Assembly: GCF_000622005.1 (NCBI RefSeq)
Contig: NZ_JHWV01000006.1
Coordinates: 124,001 to 188,000 of the forward strand
Source of the DNA: Anaerovibrio sp. RM50
Lineage (GTDB): Bacteria > Bacillota > Negativicutes > Selenomonadales > Selenomonadaceae
Direction: 5' to 3'
DNA: 64,000 bases
The position numbers were made by a program, and so were the translations under genes. Positions 43,206 through 52,445 of the stretch are shown one piece after another (the stretch's first letter is position 1; the number at the start of each line of letters is the position of its first letter). Below the pieces are notes generated by a model, which worked only from the letters and a program-made list of their open reading frames with translations, was not told where the DNA came from and made no database searches.

Positions 43206-44234
43206 TTATCTTATATCCATATTCTTTCTTAACAGGTACAGGAAATATGGAGTGCCCAGTAAGGCAGTCATAATTCCCACATTTATTTCACTGTTTGGAA
43301 GAAGCATTCTGCCCATGGCATCACAAAATACCAAAAATACTGCTCCCCCCACTATACTGGCCGGCAACAAATAACGATGATTTGGCCCCACCAGCATACG
43401 CATCATGTGGGGAATAATCAGCCCTACAAAGCCAATACTGCCTGTAATACATACGCTGCTGGCAGTGGTCATGGTGGCAACTGCAAGCAATATAAGTCTG
43501 AATTTTGTAACATTCATGCCCACAGCCTTGGCTTCTGCCTCTCCCAGGGCCAGAATATTTAGATGTCTGGCCAGCAATATCATAATTATAATTCCAAGAC
43601 TTATAGGAACAGCCCCCATAAGCACATGCTCCCAACGGCGGTAATCAAGGCTGCCAATAGTCCAGAAAAGGTATTGCTGCACCTTATGATCTTCCATTAT
43701 TGTCAGCATGGCTGCCGTCAGGGCACTAAAGAGCATCCCTACCACCACACCGGCCAAAAGCAGTGTCAGCACAGGAATCCGCCCATGTCTTGTGGCCAAA
43801 CCAATGGTCAATGATACTGCCACAACGGCTCCTATAAAGGCACATACAGGAAGTCCCATAAGGCTTGTGCTGTTAATTCCAATAATAATAGCTATTACAG
43901 CACCAAAGGTAGCTCCGCTGGATACTCCAATAATTCCCGGGTCTGCCAAGGGATTACTGAACACCCCCTGAAGCACCGCCCCAGATGCAGCCAACCCGGC
44001 TCCCACAAGAAGTCCAACCACAGTACGGGGAGAACGAATAAACATCAATACAGCCTCCTGCTGCTCAGTTATATCAACATTCTCCAGCAACGGAATCCCC
44101 ATTTTATGGAAAAACCAGGCCACCACCTGCGTAAAGCTTAGATCATATTGCCCCGCAGACAAAGAGATACAAATTACCAGCAATAGGGCCACAAACAAAA
44201 TTATGGATATGAGCTTGCGGTGATAATTGTTCAT
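43206..44234 (-). CDS. btuC: vitamin B12/siderophore ABC permease
   Basis: 342 residues of the FecCD/BtuC permease family with ~10 membrane segments. RSPRTVVGLLVGAGLAASGAVLQG and NPLADPGIIGVSSGATFGA are conserved, and PHMMRMLVGPNHR is the cytosolic coupling segment. The cobalamin assignment comes from the shared promoter with the riboswitch-controlled btuFB operon. It overlaps btuD by 4 bp. Confidence 0.85.
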   Translation of the reverse strand: MNNYHRKLISIILFVALLLVICISLSAGQYDLSFTQVVAWFFHKMGIPLLENVDITEQQEAVLMFIRSPRTVVGLLVGAGLAASGAVLQGVFSNPLADPGIIGVSSGATFGAVIAIIIGINSTSLMGLPVCAFIGAVVAVSLTIGLATRHGRIPVLTLLLAGVVVGMLFSALTAAMLTIMEDHKVQQYLFWTIGSLDYRRWEHVLMGAVPISLGIIIMILLARHLNILALGEAEAKAVGMNVTKFRLILLAVATMTTASSVCITGSIGFVGLIIPHMMRMLVGPNHRYLLPASIVGGAVFLVFCDAMGRMLLPNSEINVGIMTALLGTPYFLYLLRKNMDIR

Positions 44235-45088
44235 ACATCATCACCCCTCCCATTATGATGTTTGTCACCAATAATTGTATTAATAAGCTCTTTTTTTCTG
44301 CCGTCATCAGGGGCAGGAACCGTAAATATGTCCACATGCCCCGTCTCCTTGTTTATTAAAGAGCGTATGTCCACCCCATAGGCATCTGTAAGAAGGCTGT
44401 CCGTCAACACTTCCCCCGGATTACCATCCGCGATAATATTTCCATCTTTTAAAAGCATCAGTCGGGAACAGTATCGTGCCGCCAAATTAAGCTCATGAAC
44501 TACCATAATAACCGTCTTGCCGTATTTGCACATTTCCTGGCAAAAGCGGAATATCTCCTCCTGGTAGAATAAATCCAGTCCCGAGGCCGGTTCATCCAAA
44601 AACAACACATGGGTCTGCTGGGCCAGCACCTTGGCAAGATAAACACGCTGCCTTTGACCTCCGGACATGGCTCTGATGGGGGTATCGACCAGCTCCATAA
44701 CCCCGGTGTATTTCATGCAGGCATCAACAATTTCAATGTCATCGTCGCTGCTCTGCTCCCACCATTTCTTATATGGGTATCGTCCTGCCATTACCATATC
44801 CCTTGCAGTATAATCAAATGTCATTTCCACCTGCTGCTGAAGATAGGCAATCTGAATTGCCAATTCCCGTTGTGAATAGCTTTTCAGTTCCCTTTCAAAC
44901 AATGTTATGCTTCCATTTTCCAGGGGCAAAAATCCCCTGAGAGATTTGAGCAAAGTACTCTTACCAGCACCATTTTTGCCAATAATTCCAATAAACTCCC
45001 CATAATTAACATCAAAGGTCGCATTGGTTATTACTATATTATTATCATAACCGGCAGTTATGTTTTTAACACTTAATATTTTTTCCAT
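44231..45088 (-). CDS. btuD: vitamin B12/siderophore ABC ATPase
   Basis: 285 residues. Walker A GIIGKNGAGKSTLLKSLRG, signature MSGGQRQRVYLAKVLA, Walker B VLFLDEPASGLD. ATG at 45088 follows GGAGCC. It energises BtuC. Its promoter copies the btuFB promoter. Confidence 0.85.
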   Translation of the reverse strand: MEKILSVKNITAGYDNNIVITNATFDVNYGEFIGIIGKNGAGKSTLLKSLRGFLPLENGSITLFERELKSYSQRELAIQIAYLQQQVEMTFDYTARDMVMAGRYPYKKWWEQSSDDDIEIVDACMKYTGVMELVDTPIRAMSGGQRQRVYLAKVLAQQTHVLFLDEPASGLDLFYQEEIFRFCQEMCKYGKTVIMVVHELNLAARYCSRLMLLKDGNIIADGNPGEVLTDSLLTDAYGVDIRSLINKETGHVDIFTVPAPDDGRKKELINTIIGDKHHNGRGDDV

Positions 45089-45155
45089 TAATGGCTCCAT
45101 AACCGATAATATTGTTATTTATAACAATTTCAAATTAAAACATCCAACAATTTTA

Positions 45156-45183
45156 AGTATACTGTTTAGGTAATAATTGTCAA
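45156..45183 (-). promoter_or_regulatory. btuDC promoter, twin of the btuFB promoter
   Basis: TTGACA (45183-45178), 16-bp spacer, TATACT (45161-45156). The surrounding ~40 bp, including AATTGT/ACAAT arms, match the riboswitch promoter at 49,042. A separate palindrome ATTGTTAT-TT-ATAACAAT lies downstream near 45,110. Confidence 0.7.
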
Positions 45184-45242
45184 ATTCATTGTGCCCTTTT
45201 CGATATGGAATATAGTATAATCGAAGCAGGGAGGGCTTGAAT

Positions 45243-45752
45243 ATGCAAATAAACATGAAAGACAATATCGTTGCTATTCTTCGTGGGGTGCCGGGCTCCG
45301 GAAAAAGTACATGGATAAAGGAGCATGGTGTTGAAGACTATTCCATTTCCCTTGATAAGCTTCGTCTGATGCTTTCAAATCCAATTAAATCCCCAAATGG
45401 GTATTTCGAAATAAATCAGGCCGTATCTGAAACTGCCTGGAAGCTGGCTTACGAATTCTTAAAAAGCCGTATGCGAAACGGCGGTGTAACATTTGTGGAT
45501 GCCACCTTTATGAATGAATATCTCATAAATTTTATGAATGATTTAGTATGTGAATATAAATACAAGCTATTAGTAATCGATTTTTCTTCTGTTGGGCTTG
45601 AGGAAGCAAAAAGGAGAAATCATCTTAGGCGAGACACTATCCGCTACGTTCCGGAATCAGTATTGGATAAATTATGGCAGGAAGGTGCCACAACCAACTT
45701 TGGAGACATAACAAAAGTAGACTATTATGATGTGGAAATAATTCCATTCTAA
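45243..45752 (+). CDS. small P-loop kinase-like ATPase
   Basis: 169 residues from an ATG after GGGAGGG. GVPGSGKSTWIKEHG is the Walker A; DATFMNEYLINFMND and EEAKRRNHLRRDTIRY complete an AAA-33/polynucleotide kinase-like core. It may phosphorylate nucleic acid ends or a small molecule. Single-gene unit ended by a strong terminator. Confidence 0.75.
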   Translation: MQINMKDNIVAILRGVPGSGKSTWIKEHGVEDYSISLDKLRLMLSNPIKSPNGYFEINQAVSETAWKLAYEFLKSRMRNGGVTFVDATFMNEYLINFMNDLVCEYKYKLLVIDFSSVGLEEAKRRNHLRRDTIRYVPESVLDKLWQEGATTNFGDITKVDYYDVEIIPF

Positions 45753-45758
45753 AAAAAT

Positions 45759-45807
45759 GGGGGTATCACCCTTGATGTTTTTCATCAGGTGATATCCCCG
45801 CTTTTTT
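45759..45807. terminator. bidirectional terminator between the kinase and btuB
   Basis: GGGGGTATCACC pairs with GGTGATATCCCC across a 16-nt loop, with A7 before and T6 after. Confidence 0.85.
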
Positions 45808-45816
45808 AATTAATTT

Positions 45817-47697
45817 TTAGAAACGAATATTTGCACCTACAAGGAAGGTACGGCCCTGGAGTGGATACTGAGGACTCGTAGCCCATGCAGACTGTGGATA
45901 AATATAATACATCTGATTAGTTAAGTTGTTTACCTTAAAGTAAATATCCACATTTTCTGTTGCCGCGTAGGATGTATTAAAATCCCAAATTGCATAACAG
46001 TTACGACTATAACGTGTTTCATCAAGGCCACTACCAAAGCGTCCCAGAAGGTTAGCCTTCCAACGATCACAGTTATAATGAATTCCCAGGCGATAACCAT
46101 TTGGTTCATAATATGGTATATCATTAGCATTTGTAGCAGAATACGCTGAACTATTTATATAGGAATATCCCATATCATATGACCAACGATCAGATAATGC
46201 ACCACTTAAGGAAATATTAATGCCATCCTTCTTTTCATTATTTATATTTTGAGCAATTATGCCAATTATTTCAGTACTAGGAAGCCATTTAATTGCGTTA
46301 TCCAAATTACTCCAAAAATAATTTACATCCAAAATAGCCTTGTCGGAGAATTCATGAGTTATACCAATAGTTTCCACGTGACCTGACTCAGGCTGCAAAT
46401 TTGGATCGCCAACATATTTATAACCGCCCCAATCATTATTATAGAACAAGTCATCAAGGGTTGGTGCCTTAAATACACGTCCCCAGGAAGCATACATCTT
46501 GGTCTGGACATCAGGCTGGTAATTTAGGGCAGCCTTTGGAGACCAGTGGGTACCAAACATACTGTGATGGTCCATACGAATACCAGGTACAAAGGTCCAC
46601 TTACTATCAAAGCTTATAGTATCCTGTAAGAATAATGCCTGAGTAGTAATCTGTTTATTCTCGTAAGAGCCACCTAGTAAATTAGAAGCAACACCCTGAT
46701 GCCATTCTGCCCCGGCTACAACCTTGTGATTTTTACCTAACTGCCAACCATTCTGGTACTCTAAATCGTGGCTGTGAGTATCATATTTGCCCTGAAAATC
46801 AGTAGATTTATAATTTACCGAATAGCGTAAAAATCCCTGCACTGGTTGGTCTTCCTTAAAATTATAGGTAATAGAACCATAATTATAATTATGATTTTGG
46901 TAAAATGGTGGATTATTATAAATACCCATATCCTGCTGTCTATGGGTAAACATCAGACGCAGGGAATCACTGTCAGAAAACTTTTTCCCAAGACGCATAG
47001 AAAGGCTGTCGTTGCTGTAATCACTGTTATCCATGGAAACATCCTCGCCATTTTCAGCTTTGTATTTGAAATCTCCACGCTTCTGGATACCAGCAGTTAC
47101 GAACCAGTCCCAATCCCCCTGACTGCCCTGATTGGTCAGCTCATAGTTGTGGGTTCCAAATGAGCCTGTATTAAGGTCTAAGGTAGTTTCATTCTTGCTG
47201 CCCTTTTTGGTGATAATATTTACCACACCACCTACAGCATCACTGCCGTAAAGGGCAGAGCCTGCACCCTTTACCACCTCAATGCGCTCGATATTCTTCA
47301 CGGACGGAATCATACCAAGACTGGCACTGGCACGGCCCATGGATCCCTGATCGTTATTAAGGCGCTGACCATCAATCATAATTACAACACGCTGGTCACC
47401 ATTGATGATAACTTCCTGGTCACCATTGGAACCACCACTGTTTACAACCACACCATTTACATGGGAAAGTGCCTCAGCCACATCGCTATAGTGATTATCC
47501 TCAATCTGCTCAGCGGTGATAACAGTTACATCAGCAGGGGTGCTCATTATAGATGATGGCATACGCTCCGCCGTAACTACCACATCCACAATATCATCAT
47601 CCTGCACCACAGCCTCAGCCTGGCAAACTGCTGTACCAGAGTACAGTACACCCAAAGCCAGGGAAGCCAACACCATTTTCTTCAAATCCCTTTGCAT
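45817..47697 (-). CDS. btuB: TonB-dependent outer-membrane receptor, BtuB-like
   Basis: 626 residues. Signal peptide (LASLALGVLYSGTAVCQAEA), TonB box-like VVVTAERMPSS, plug domain with VVKGAGSALYGSDAVGGVVNI, and a C-terminal barrel ending FLVGANIRF. ATG at 47697 follows GAGGAGG. Vitamin B12 as substrate follows from the riboswitch 1.1 kb upstream and from btuF in the same operon. Its presence requires an outer membrane, so the host is a diderm. Confidence 0.88.
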   Translation of the reverse strand: MQRDLKKMVLASLALGVLYSGTAVCQAEAVVQDDDIVDVVVTAERMPSSIMSTPADVTVITAEQIEDNHYSDVAEALSHVNGVVVNSGGSNGDQEVIINGDQRVVIMIDGQRLNNDQGSMGRASASLGMIPSVKNIERIEVVKGAGSALYGSDAVGGVVNIITKKGSKNETTLDLNTGSFGTHNYELTNQGSQGDWDWFVTAGIQKRGDFKYKAENGEDVSMDNSDYSNDSLSMRLGKKFSDSDSLRLMFTHRQQDMGIYNNPPFYQNHNYNYGSITYNFKEDQPVQGFLRYSVNYKSTDFQGKYDTHSHDLEYQNGWQLGKNHKVVAGAEWHQGVASNLLGGSYENKQITTQALFLQDTISFDSKWTFVPGIRMDHHSMFGTHWSPKAALNYQPDVQTKMYASWGRVFKAPTLDDLFYNNDWGGYKYVGDPNLQPESGHVETIGITHEFSDKAILDVNYFWSNLDNAIKWLPSTEIIGIIAQNINNEKKDGINISLSGALSDRWSYDMGYSYINSSAYSATNANDIPYYEPNGYRLGIHYNCDRWKANLLGRFGSGLDETRYSRNCYAIWDFNTSYAATENVDIYFKVNNLTNQMYYIYPQSAWATSPQYPLQGRTFLVGANIRF

Positions 47698-47714
47698 TAT
47701 AAAAATCCTCCTCA

Positions 47715-48707
47715 TTACTTCTCTACTGCTGACAGATGCTGTTGGGGTTCCAGCTTAAACTTGTCACCATATACACGATAGGCAATCTCCTGAACCGCAA
47801 AAACAAAATCCTGTGAGCAATTATATATATAACCCTCATCTGGCATCAGCAGGGCACCATTTTTTATGGCTTTCATACCCTGCAGCCCCGGGTCATTGAT
47901 GTATTCAGACCGGATACGGTTTATATCCACCTCTCCATGATTGTTATAGGATGGCAAAAATAGAAAATCCGGATTTATAGCCACCATTTTTTCCTTGGTC
48001 ATAATCTGTCCATTTTGGATACCCGCAGCGGCAGCACCATTTACTACACCCGCCAGCTGACAGGCTTCATCAAAGGCGCAGCCCGCACCGCCATAATCCT
48101 TCATAAGGGATATGAGCAATACGCTTTTCCTCTCTGACTGGGGTATTTCTGCAACCTTTTGACTTATCTCAGCCAGCTTTTCATCCATTTTCTTCAGCAA
48201 AATATTTCCCCGTTCCGGCTCTCCCGCAGCCTGGGATAACAGGGTAATTGTTTCTTTTATATCCTGTAAATTCTTTGGACCTTTGCAGACCACCACCGGG
48301 ATTCCTAAATCCCTTAGGGCCGCCACTCGCGAAAGATCTCCCCAGTCCGGCTCAATAACCAAATCCGGCTGAAGGGCAGCAATTTCTTCAACAGAAGGAT
48401 ATGTAATCTTGGTAGGCACCTTTTTGCCCAACTCCACCATATTTGAGCTGGAAGGATCATCCAGCAGGTTGTTTACTGCCACCATACGCCCCGGTTCCAC
48501 CAGTCCCAGCATAATTTCATCAGTACACATAGACATAGTAAGTATCCTCTTTGGTTTGGCTGGTATGTTGACGGTGGTGCCCTGAATATCCGCGACTGTA
48601 TAGCCACCCGAATTATCTGCTGTTGCCCCCTCCTGCTTGCAGCCTACCAGAGAAATTACTATCAGTAATGCAAGGGCTATTAAATTAAACCTGATATATT
48701 TATTCAA
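47715..48707 (-). CDS. btuF: cobalamin-binding ABC lipoprotein, BtuF-like
   Basis: 330 residues with a likely TTG start after GGAGG; a frame to 48770 runs into the riboswitch terminator. Lipobox ISLVGC, then a BtuF/FepB fold: MCTDEIMLGLV, EIAALQPDLVIEPDWGD, LPSYNNHGEVD. It would deliver B12 from the periplasm to BtuCD. 17 bp before btuB. Confidence 0.85.
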   Translation of the reverse strand: MNKYIRFNLIALALLIVISLVGCKQEGATADNSGGYTVADIQGTTVNIPAKPKRILTMSMCTDEIMLGLVEPGRMVAVNNLLDDPSSSNMVELGKKVPTKITYPSVEEIAALQPDLVIEPDWGDLSRVAALRDLGIPVVVCKGPKNLQDIKETITLLSQAAGEPERGNILLKKMDEKLAEISQKVAEIPQSERKSVLLISLMKDYGGAGCAFDEACQLAGVVNGAAAAGIQNGQIMTKEKMVAINPDFLFLPSYNNHGEVDINRIRSEYINDPGLQGMKAIKNGALLMPDEGYIYNCSQDFVFAVQEIAYRVYGDKFKLEPQQHLSAVEK

Positions 48708-48737
48708 AACTTCTTCCTCCACAGGAAACAAACAAAT

Positions 48738-48767
48738 AAAAAAACCATCCTTTCTGAAAAAGGACGG
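48738..48767 (-). terminator. regulated terminator of the B12 riboswitch
   Basis: Minus-strand CCGTCCTTT-TTCAG-AAAGGATGG followed by T7, 31 bp before the btuF start. This is the expression platform. Confidence 0.85.
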
Positions 48768-48850
48768 CACAAACTTTTACATAACATTATAAATAATATT
48801 AAGACTTGCAAATCCCCTTCCCATCGCTCGTAGGAAAAAACGGTGATTGT

Positions 48851-49001
48851 TAAACAGGCAGTTCTCCTGACTCGATTCATTGCTAGGCTACACCTTCCCA
48901 GATTTCTCCAGTGGCACTTACTATAGCTTCGCTCCTCATACAGTGGCGGGACCGTGCTGGACTATACCAGCTTCTCTATTAAGCCTCACGGCACCTGTTC
49001 C
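48851..49001 (-). ncRNA. cobalamin riboswitch
   Basis: Minus-strand RNA with the diagnostic pieces in order: GGTGCCGTGAGG, GGTCCCGCCACTGTA, GGGAAGG and the B12 box AGTCAGGAGAACTGCCTGT (48871-48853). Bound cobalamin would favour the downstream terminator and stop btuF-btuB transcription. Confidence 0.95.
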
Positions 49002-49041
49002 TAAATTATTAAATTTTGATTAAAAAGATTCAACAATTATT

Positions 49042-49069
49042 AGTATACACTTTTGGTTATAATTGTCAA
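49042..49069 (-). promoter_or_regulatory. btuFB promoter
   Basis: TTGACA (49069-49064), 16-bp spacer, TATACT (49047-49042). Nearly the same sequence drives btuDC (45,156). Confidence 0.75.
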
Positions 49070-49123
49070 ATTAAATAACTAAAAGTAATAGGTTTTCGCC
49101 AAAATCATCGTTTTAAAAAAGTT

Positions 49124-49155
49124 AAGCGCAGGACACTGAGCCCTGCGCTTTTTAA
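49124..49155. terminator. terminator after the clostripain-family gene
   Basis: AAGCGCAGG and CCTGCGCTT stem, with T-runs on both strands. Confidence 0.8.
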
Positions 49156-49200
49156 ATATTTTAATTCTACTTAAATTAACAATATGAAATAAAACAGGCC

Positions 49201-51222
49201 TTACTCAATTGTTGTGGTGATGTCACCATTCTTTATATCAAACTGAACCATCTGTGAAAAGGCACTGTCACCGGTTGGGCTTACAAATTCGAAGAAGTAT
49301 CCGTAAAGTCCGTCCCCTGTTTCATCATCAGCAAACACTGGGTTGCTGCCAATGGTAAAGGTATCAACATCTACTGGCGTAAAATCATTGCTGGCAGATG
49401 AAATTTTCATTACATAGTGGATGGTTGTAATGGTATCTCCTGCTTTCAGCTTCACATAGTGACGGTCACCCATGCCATTTTCATCTATACCCTTCCAGGC
49501 GCCAATAATACGATATTTATCATCGGCGTATGTGTATGCCACCTGCAAATTGCATTGTTCCCCATTCAGCTTTATTGGAATGGAATAAAGGTTATACCCG
49601 TCCTCCTCGGTGGTGATTTCCACATAAACAGGATGTCCGTCAAGCATCGGCCATTTGCCGAAGAAATTATCCTTAAAAATACCCTTGTCCCAATCTGCAA
49701 TTATGTTGGAATCACTACCCAGAGCCATCATAATGTCCCCAGCCATATCAATATATACCAGCTGGCAATGAACTGATGACAGAAGATCCATCTGCTCCTC
49801 CGTCAGTGAAACAAAAGCATTGCCCTCACTGTCCATATCCACTGGGGTATCCTCCAGCTGGGATACATTACAAAATCTTTGGGATGGCTGAATCTGAGGA
49901 ACAGGGGCCGATATAGTTCCCTGGCTGTTGCCGGCCAGAACCTTGTCAGCCTCCTGTGGCCATTCGCCACTGAGCAAATAATAATACAAGCATTTATGGG
50001 CCAGAGGAGCAGCATGCTGATCAACATATCTGGAAAATGTGTCCACATCACCATCATAAGGATAATAGCCGGACAAGCCACCGCCCTTTTGACGATATGC
50101 ACCCTGAACCTTGTAGACAACTGCATTGTTCACACTATACAGCAGATTGGAGGCTGTTTTTGGCATCAGATGCTGTGATTTGTAGGCCAGATCACCGATA
50201 TCCACCATGTTGGAATATCCCTGTTCCCTGGTATTTCCCCCATAATTTTCTGCCATCTGGGCATCACGTCCAAAGTCTGAGAAAAATCCCTGAGGATTCC
50301 CCTTGGCCTGACCAAGGGCTTCTGCACCAAAGGCCTCGTAGGCTGTCTTAAGGTCCGGAACCTTGGAAATATCCACAACAGAAAGGGTTGCCGCATCCTC
50401 GGTGCCGTATTCCTCACAGCCCTCCATATATGTATCGCAAACAACCTGCCCCAGTCTGTCGCCACCCATGGCAGGATTGTTGGCCAAAGCACCGACCCAG
50501 CCTTCATAATTCCAGCCGTTACCCGGCTCTATTTCCTCAGAAGCGGTCATATAACGGGTCAAGCCATGAAGCATATTGGCTGTATCATAAGTAGCCATGA
50601 GACAGGCATCAAAGCCTATCATTTCAAAAGGCGGATTATCCTGGGATACCCCGTAAACCCCTGAAAAGGCTTCATGTATATCATTAAGGCTGAGAATATT
50701 GCCAGTACGTTCATCCAGACAGACACCTGCCGCACTTCCGCCGCCATGATCCCAAAATACAAATACCCTGTGATCTGCAGGGAAATTATCCTTGCCAAAC
50801 TGCAAAAAATCCTTGAGGGTATTCTTGTCACCCATATCGGCATCAGGGGCCAGCTCCAGCTCCTGAAGGCCGTTTGAATCATAAAGGTAACGTCCTACTA
50901 CGTTATTGCCCATAACCTCATTTTGCCACTCAGTGCTGCCGCCGGTCTGAAAAACAACCTTAACATTGGATGGTAAATTAACCTCCAAAAGCTCTGCAAT
51001 ATCTTCGGTGGCAGACCCATACTGGGATTCCAGATCCGTACCGCAGATATACCAGTACACAACCCAGCTGTCATTAGGATTGTAAACATTGGCAAAGGCC
51101 TTTCCCTGGTTATTCTCATCATCCAGACACCCTGCAGCCAATACAGCCACCAGCATAAATACCAATAAAGCCAGTGCCCTCAGCTTTTGTTCTAAAAAAT
51201 ATTGACCAATATTTTTTTTCAT
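49201..51222 (-). CDS. clostripain (C11) family lipoprotein peptidase
   Basis: 673 residues. Lipobox LAAGC (Cys32). The caspase-like C11 fold has DSWVVYWYICGTDLES, the catalytic His in FVFWDHGGGS (His159) and Cys in GFDACLMA (Cys207). The C-terminal ~270 residues are beta-rich and variable. Anchored at the cell surface or periplasm, it would cut at Arg or Lys sites, perhaps after self-cleavage. A copy of the 48-bp control element lies about 105 bp upstream of the start. Confidence 0.88.
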   Translation of the reverse strand: MKKNIGQYFLEQKLRALALLVFMLVAVLAAGCLDDENNQGKAFANVYNPNDSWVVYWYICGTDLESQYGSATEDIAELLEVNLPSNVKVVFQTGGSTEWQNEVMGNNVVGRYLYDSNGLQELELAPDADMGDKNTLKDFLQFGKDNFPADHRVFVFWDHGGGSAAGVCLDERTGNILSLNDIHEAFSGVYGVSQDNPPFEMIGFDACLMATYDTANMLHGLTRYMTASEEIEPGNGWNYEGWVGALANNPAMGGDRLGQVVCDTYMEGCEEYGTEDAATLSVVDISKVPDLKTAYEAFGAEALGQAKGNPQGFFSDFGRDAQMAENYGGNTREQGYSNMVDIGDLAYKSQHLMPKTASNLLYSVNNAVVYKVQGAYRQKGGGLSGYYPYDGDVDTFSRYVDQHAAPLAHKCLYYYLLSGEWPQEADKVLAGNSQGTISAPVPQIQPSQRFCNVSQLEDTPVDMDSEGNAFVSLTEEQMDLLSSVHCQLVYIDMAGDIMMALGSDSNIIADWDKGIFKDNFFGKWPMLDGHPVYVEITTEEDGYNLYSIPIKLNGEQCNLQVAYTYADDKYRIIGAWKGIDENGMGDRHYVKLKAGDTITTIHYVMKISSASNDFTPVDVDTFTIGSNPVFADDETGDGLYGYFFEFVSPTGDSAFSQMVQFDIKNGDITTTIE

Positions 51223-51286
51223 TCTCCCACCTCGATATAACTTAAATAAATTTGCATCTTTTACTAATAATTGCCTATCTTCCTCT

Positions 51287-51404
51287 AATATACAACCTTA
51301 CATTTCAAAAATCCACCACTTTGGAGCGAACGGTCGAAATTTGCAACGAACGGTCGATTTTTAGACCAATTGACTTTTCTTGTATGACAAAATTGTTATG
51401 ATGG
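51287..51404. promoter_or_regulatory. shared control element, copy 1
   Basis: Core 51327-51374: two CGAACGGTCGA repeats 20 bp apart, then GGTC...GACC and AATTGAC. It is identical over 48 bp to copies at 59,811 and 63,636. A weaker TATGAC-N6-GTTATG palindrome follows. It lies upstream of the clostripain gene. Confidence 0.75.
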
Positions 51405-51442
51405 CTGGCGAAAAAAATTCTCCTGCTAATATTACAGACAAT

Positions 51443-51482
51443 AAAAAATCTCCCGCTGATCACTACAACCAATCAACGGGAG
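51443..51482 (-). terminator. hicB terminator, repeated family
   Basis: Minus-strand CTCCCG-TTGAT ... ATCA-GCGGGAG then TTTTTT. Near-identical copies end the genes at 54,856 and 59,939. Confidence 0.75.
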
Positions 51483-51535
51483 TGTGTCCAATCCATCATT
51501 TAACCGTTAGTGCCACCATATACTGTATCACTCCA

Positions 51536-51952
51536 CTATTTATTTTGACTTACAGTTGCAATTACAGCATTTTGAAGAAGCTGAGAGAAATTTACTCCAT
51601 ATCTTTCCCCCTCAGCATTTACCCAGTAAGGGATTGATACAGTTTTCTTGATAAACCTTTTATTTAGTTTTTCGCGAATAACGGGCATAAAGGCATTAAC
51701 CTTAACCAGCACCTCATTATCAGCCAAATTTTTCTTTAATTCCTTCAAACTGGAAGGCTGTGGAATAGCTTCTCCATCCTCTTCTATGCCAAACATGTGA
51801 AGCTGTAATACTTCTTCTGCTTTTCTTGCGGCTTCGTCTTCATCAGCTCCAAAAGAAACACACCCAGGCAAATCTGGATAGGTAATATGGATACCGTCAT
51901 CCTCATAAGTAAATATGGCAACATAATTATAAAATTTTGGCAAACTGTCCAT
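51536..51952 (-). CDS. hicB: HicB antitoxin
   Basis: 138 residues. VAIFTYEDDGIHITYPDLPGCVSFG is the HicB partial RNase H-like fold, and the C-terminal part (RFIKKTVSIPYWVNAEGERYGVNF) resembles a ribbon-helix-helix/COG-type DNA-binding tail. GGAGG precedes the start. It is encoded just after HicA, and should neutralise it and autorepress. Confidence 0.9.
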   Translation of the reverse strand: MDSLPKFYNYVAIFTYEDDGIHITYPDLPGCVSFGADEDEAARKAEEVLQLHMFGIEEDGEAIPQPSSLKELKKNLADNEVLVKVNAFMPVIREKLNKRFIKKTVSIPYWVNAEGERYGVNFSQLLQNAVIATVSQNK

Positions 51953-51964
51953 CATGATTCCTCC

Positions 51965-52159
51965 TTAAAATTTTATCCCTGCCTGTTTCTCTATACTCTT
52001 AATATCTCGTATATTCATATCTTTAACCGGATGAGTTACAGTAACCCGTCCATGCTTGGTTGGGTGCTTAAATTGGTGATGATCCCCGACACAAGCAACC
52101 TCATACCAGCCATCTTCCTTCAGCTTTTGTATCACTTCCCGTGAGGAATAACTTTTCAT
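51965..52159 (-). CDS. hicA: HicA mRNA interferase toxin
   Basis: 64 residues. MKSYSSREVIQKLKEDGWYEV and the catalytic His in GDHHQFKHPTK, then VTVTHPVKDMN, match HicA, a dsRBD-fold mRNA interferase. It starts 27 bp after the operator-promoter and precedes hicB by 12 bp. Confidence 0.92.
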   Translation of the reverse strand: MKSYSSREVIQKLKEDGWYEVACVGDHHQFKHPTKHGRVTVTHPVKDMNIRDIKSIEKQAGIKF

Positions 52160-52185
52160 CCTATGCCCTTCTTTCCTACATTATT

Positions 52186-52213
52186 ACACGTAATATATTA
52201 CGTGTCAATTACC
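52186..52213 (-). promoter_or_regulatory. hicAB promoter with 20-bp palindromic operator
   Basis: TTGACA at 52209-52204, 17-bp spacer, AATAAT -10. ACACGTAATATATTACGTGT (52186-52205), a perfect 20-bp palindrome, fills the spacer, typical of HicB autoregulation. Confidence 0.7.
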
Positions 52214-52354
52214 ATCCTAGCATTTAGTAAATCTAACTTGTTTTTATATAATTTTATCATCTTTAAGGCTTATGATAAATATATTTTGGTATTTTCTAAA
52301 TTTTATATAATTTTATTATGAATATACTTATTTTTAATTAAATATGTATATAAC

Positions 52355-52379
52355 AAAAACTCCCAGCAAAAGCTAGGAG
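52355..52379 (-). terminator. terminator after autotransporter 1
   Basis: Minus-strand CTCCTAGC-TTTT-GCTGGGAG then TTTTTG. Confidence 0.8.
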
Positions 52380-52401
52380 CCATAAAAAATATCATATTTA
52401 G

Positions 52402-52432
52402 TTTAAATATGGAACACTGCGGAAAGTCCCCC
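52402..52432 (-). repeat. autotransporter 3'-tail repeat, copy 1 (not coding here)
   Basis: 31 bp matching the last codons of autotransporter 2 (GGLSAVFHI-stop). Here it lies after the autotransporter 1 stop, separated by ~14 bp, so it is a remnant. Confidence 0.7.
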
Positions 52433-52445
52433 TGTGTATGACTTT

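Noticed and set aside
43206..45088. Iron-siderophore transporter instead of B12
   Set aside because: The proteins alone cannot tell, but the promoter shared with the riboswitch-controlled btuFB operon favours B12. This stays open.
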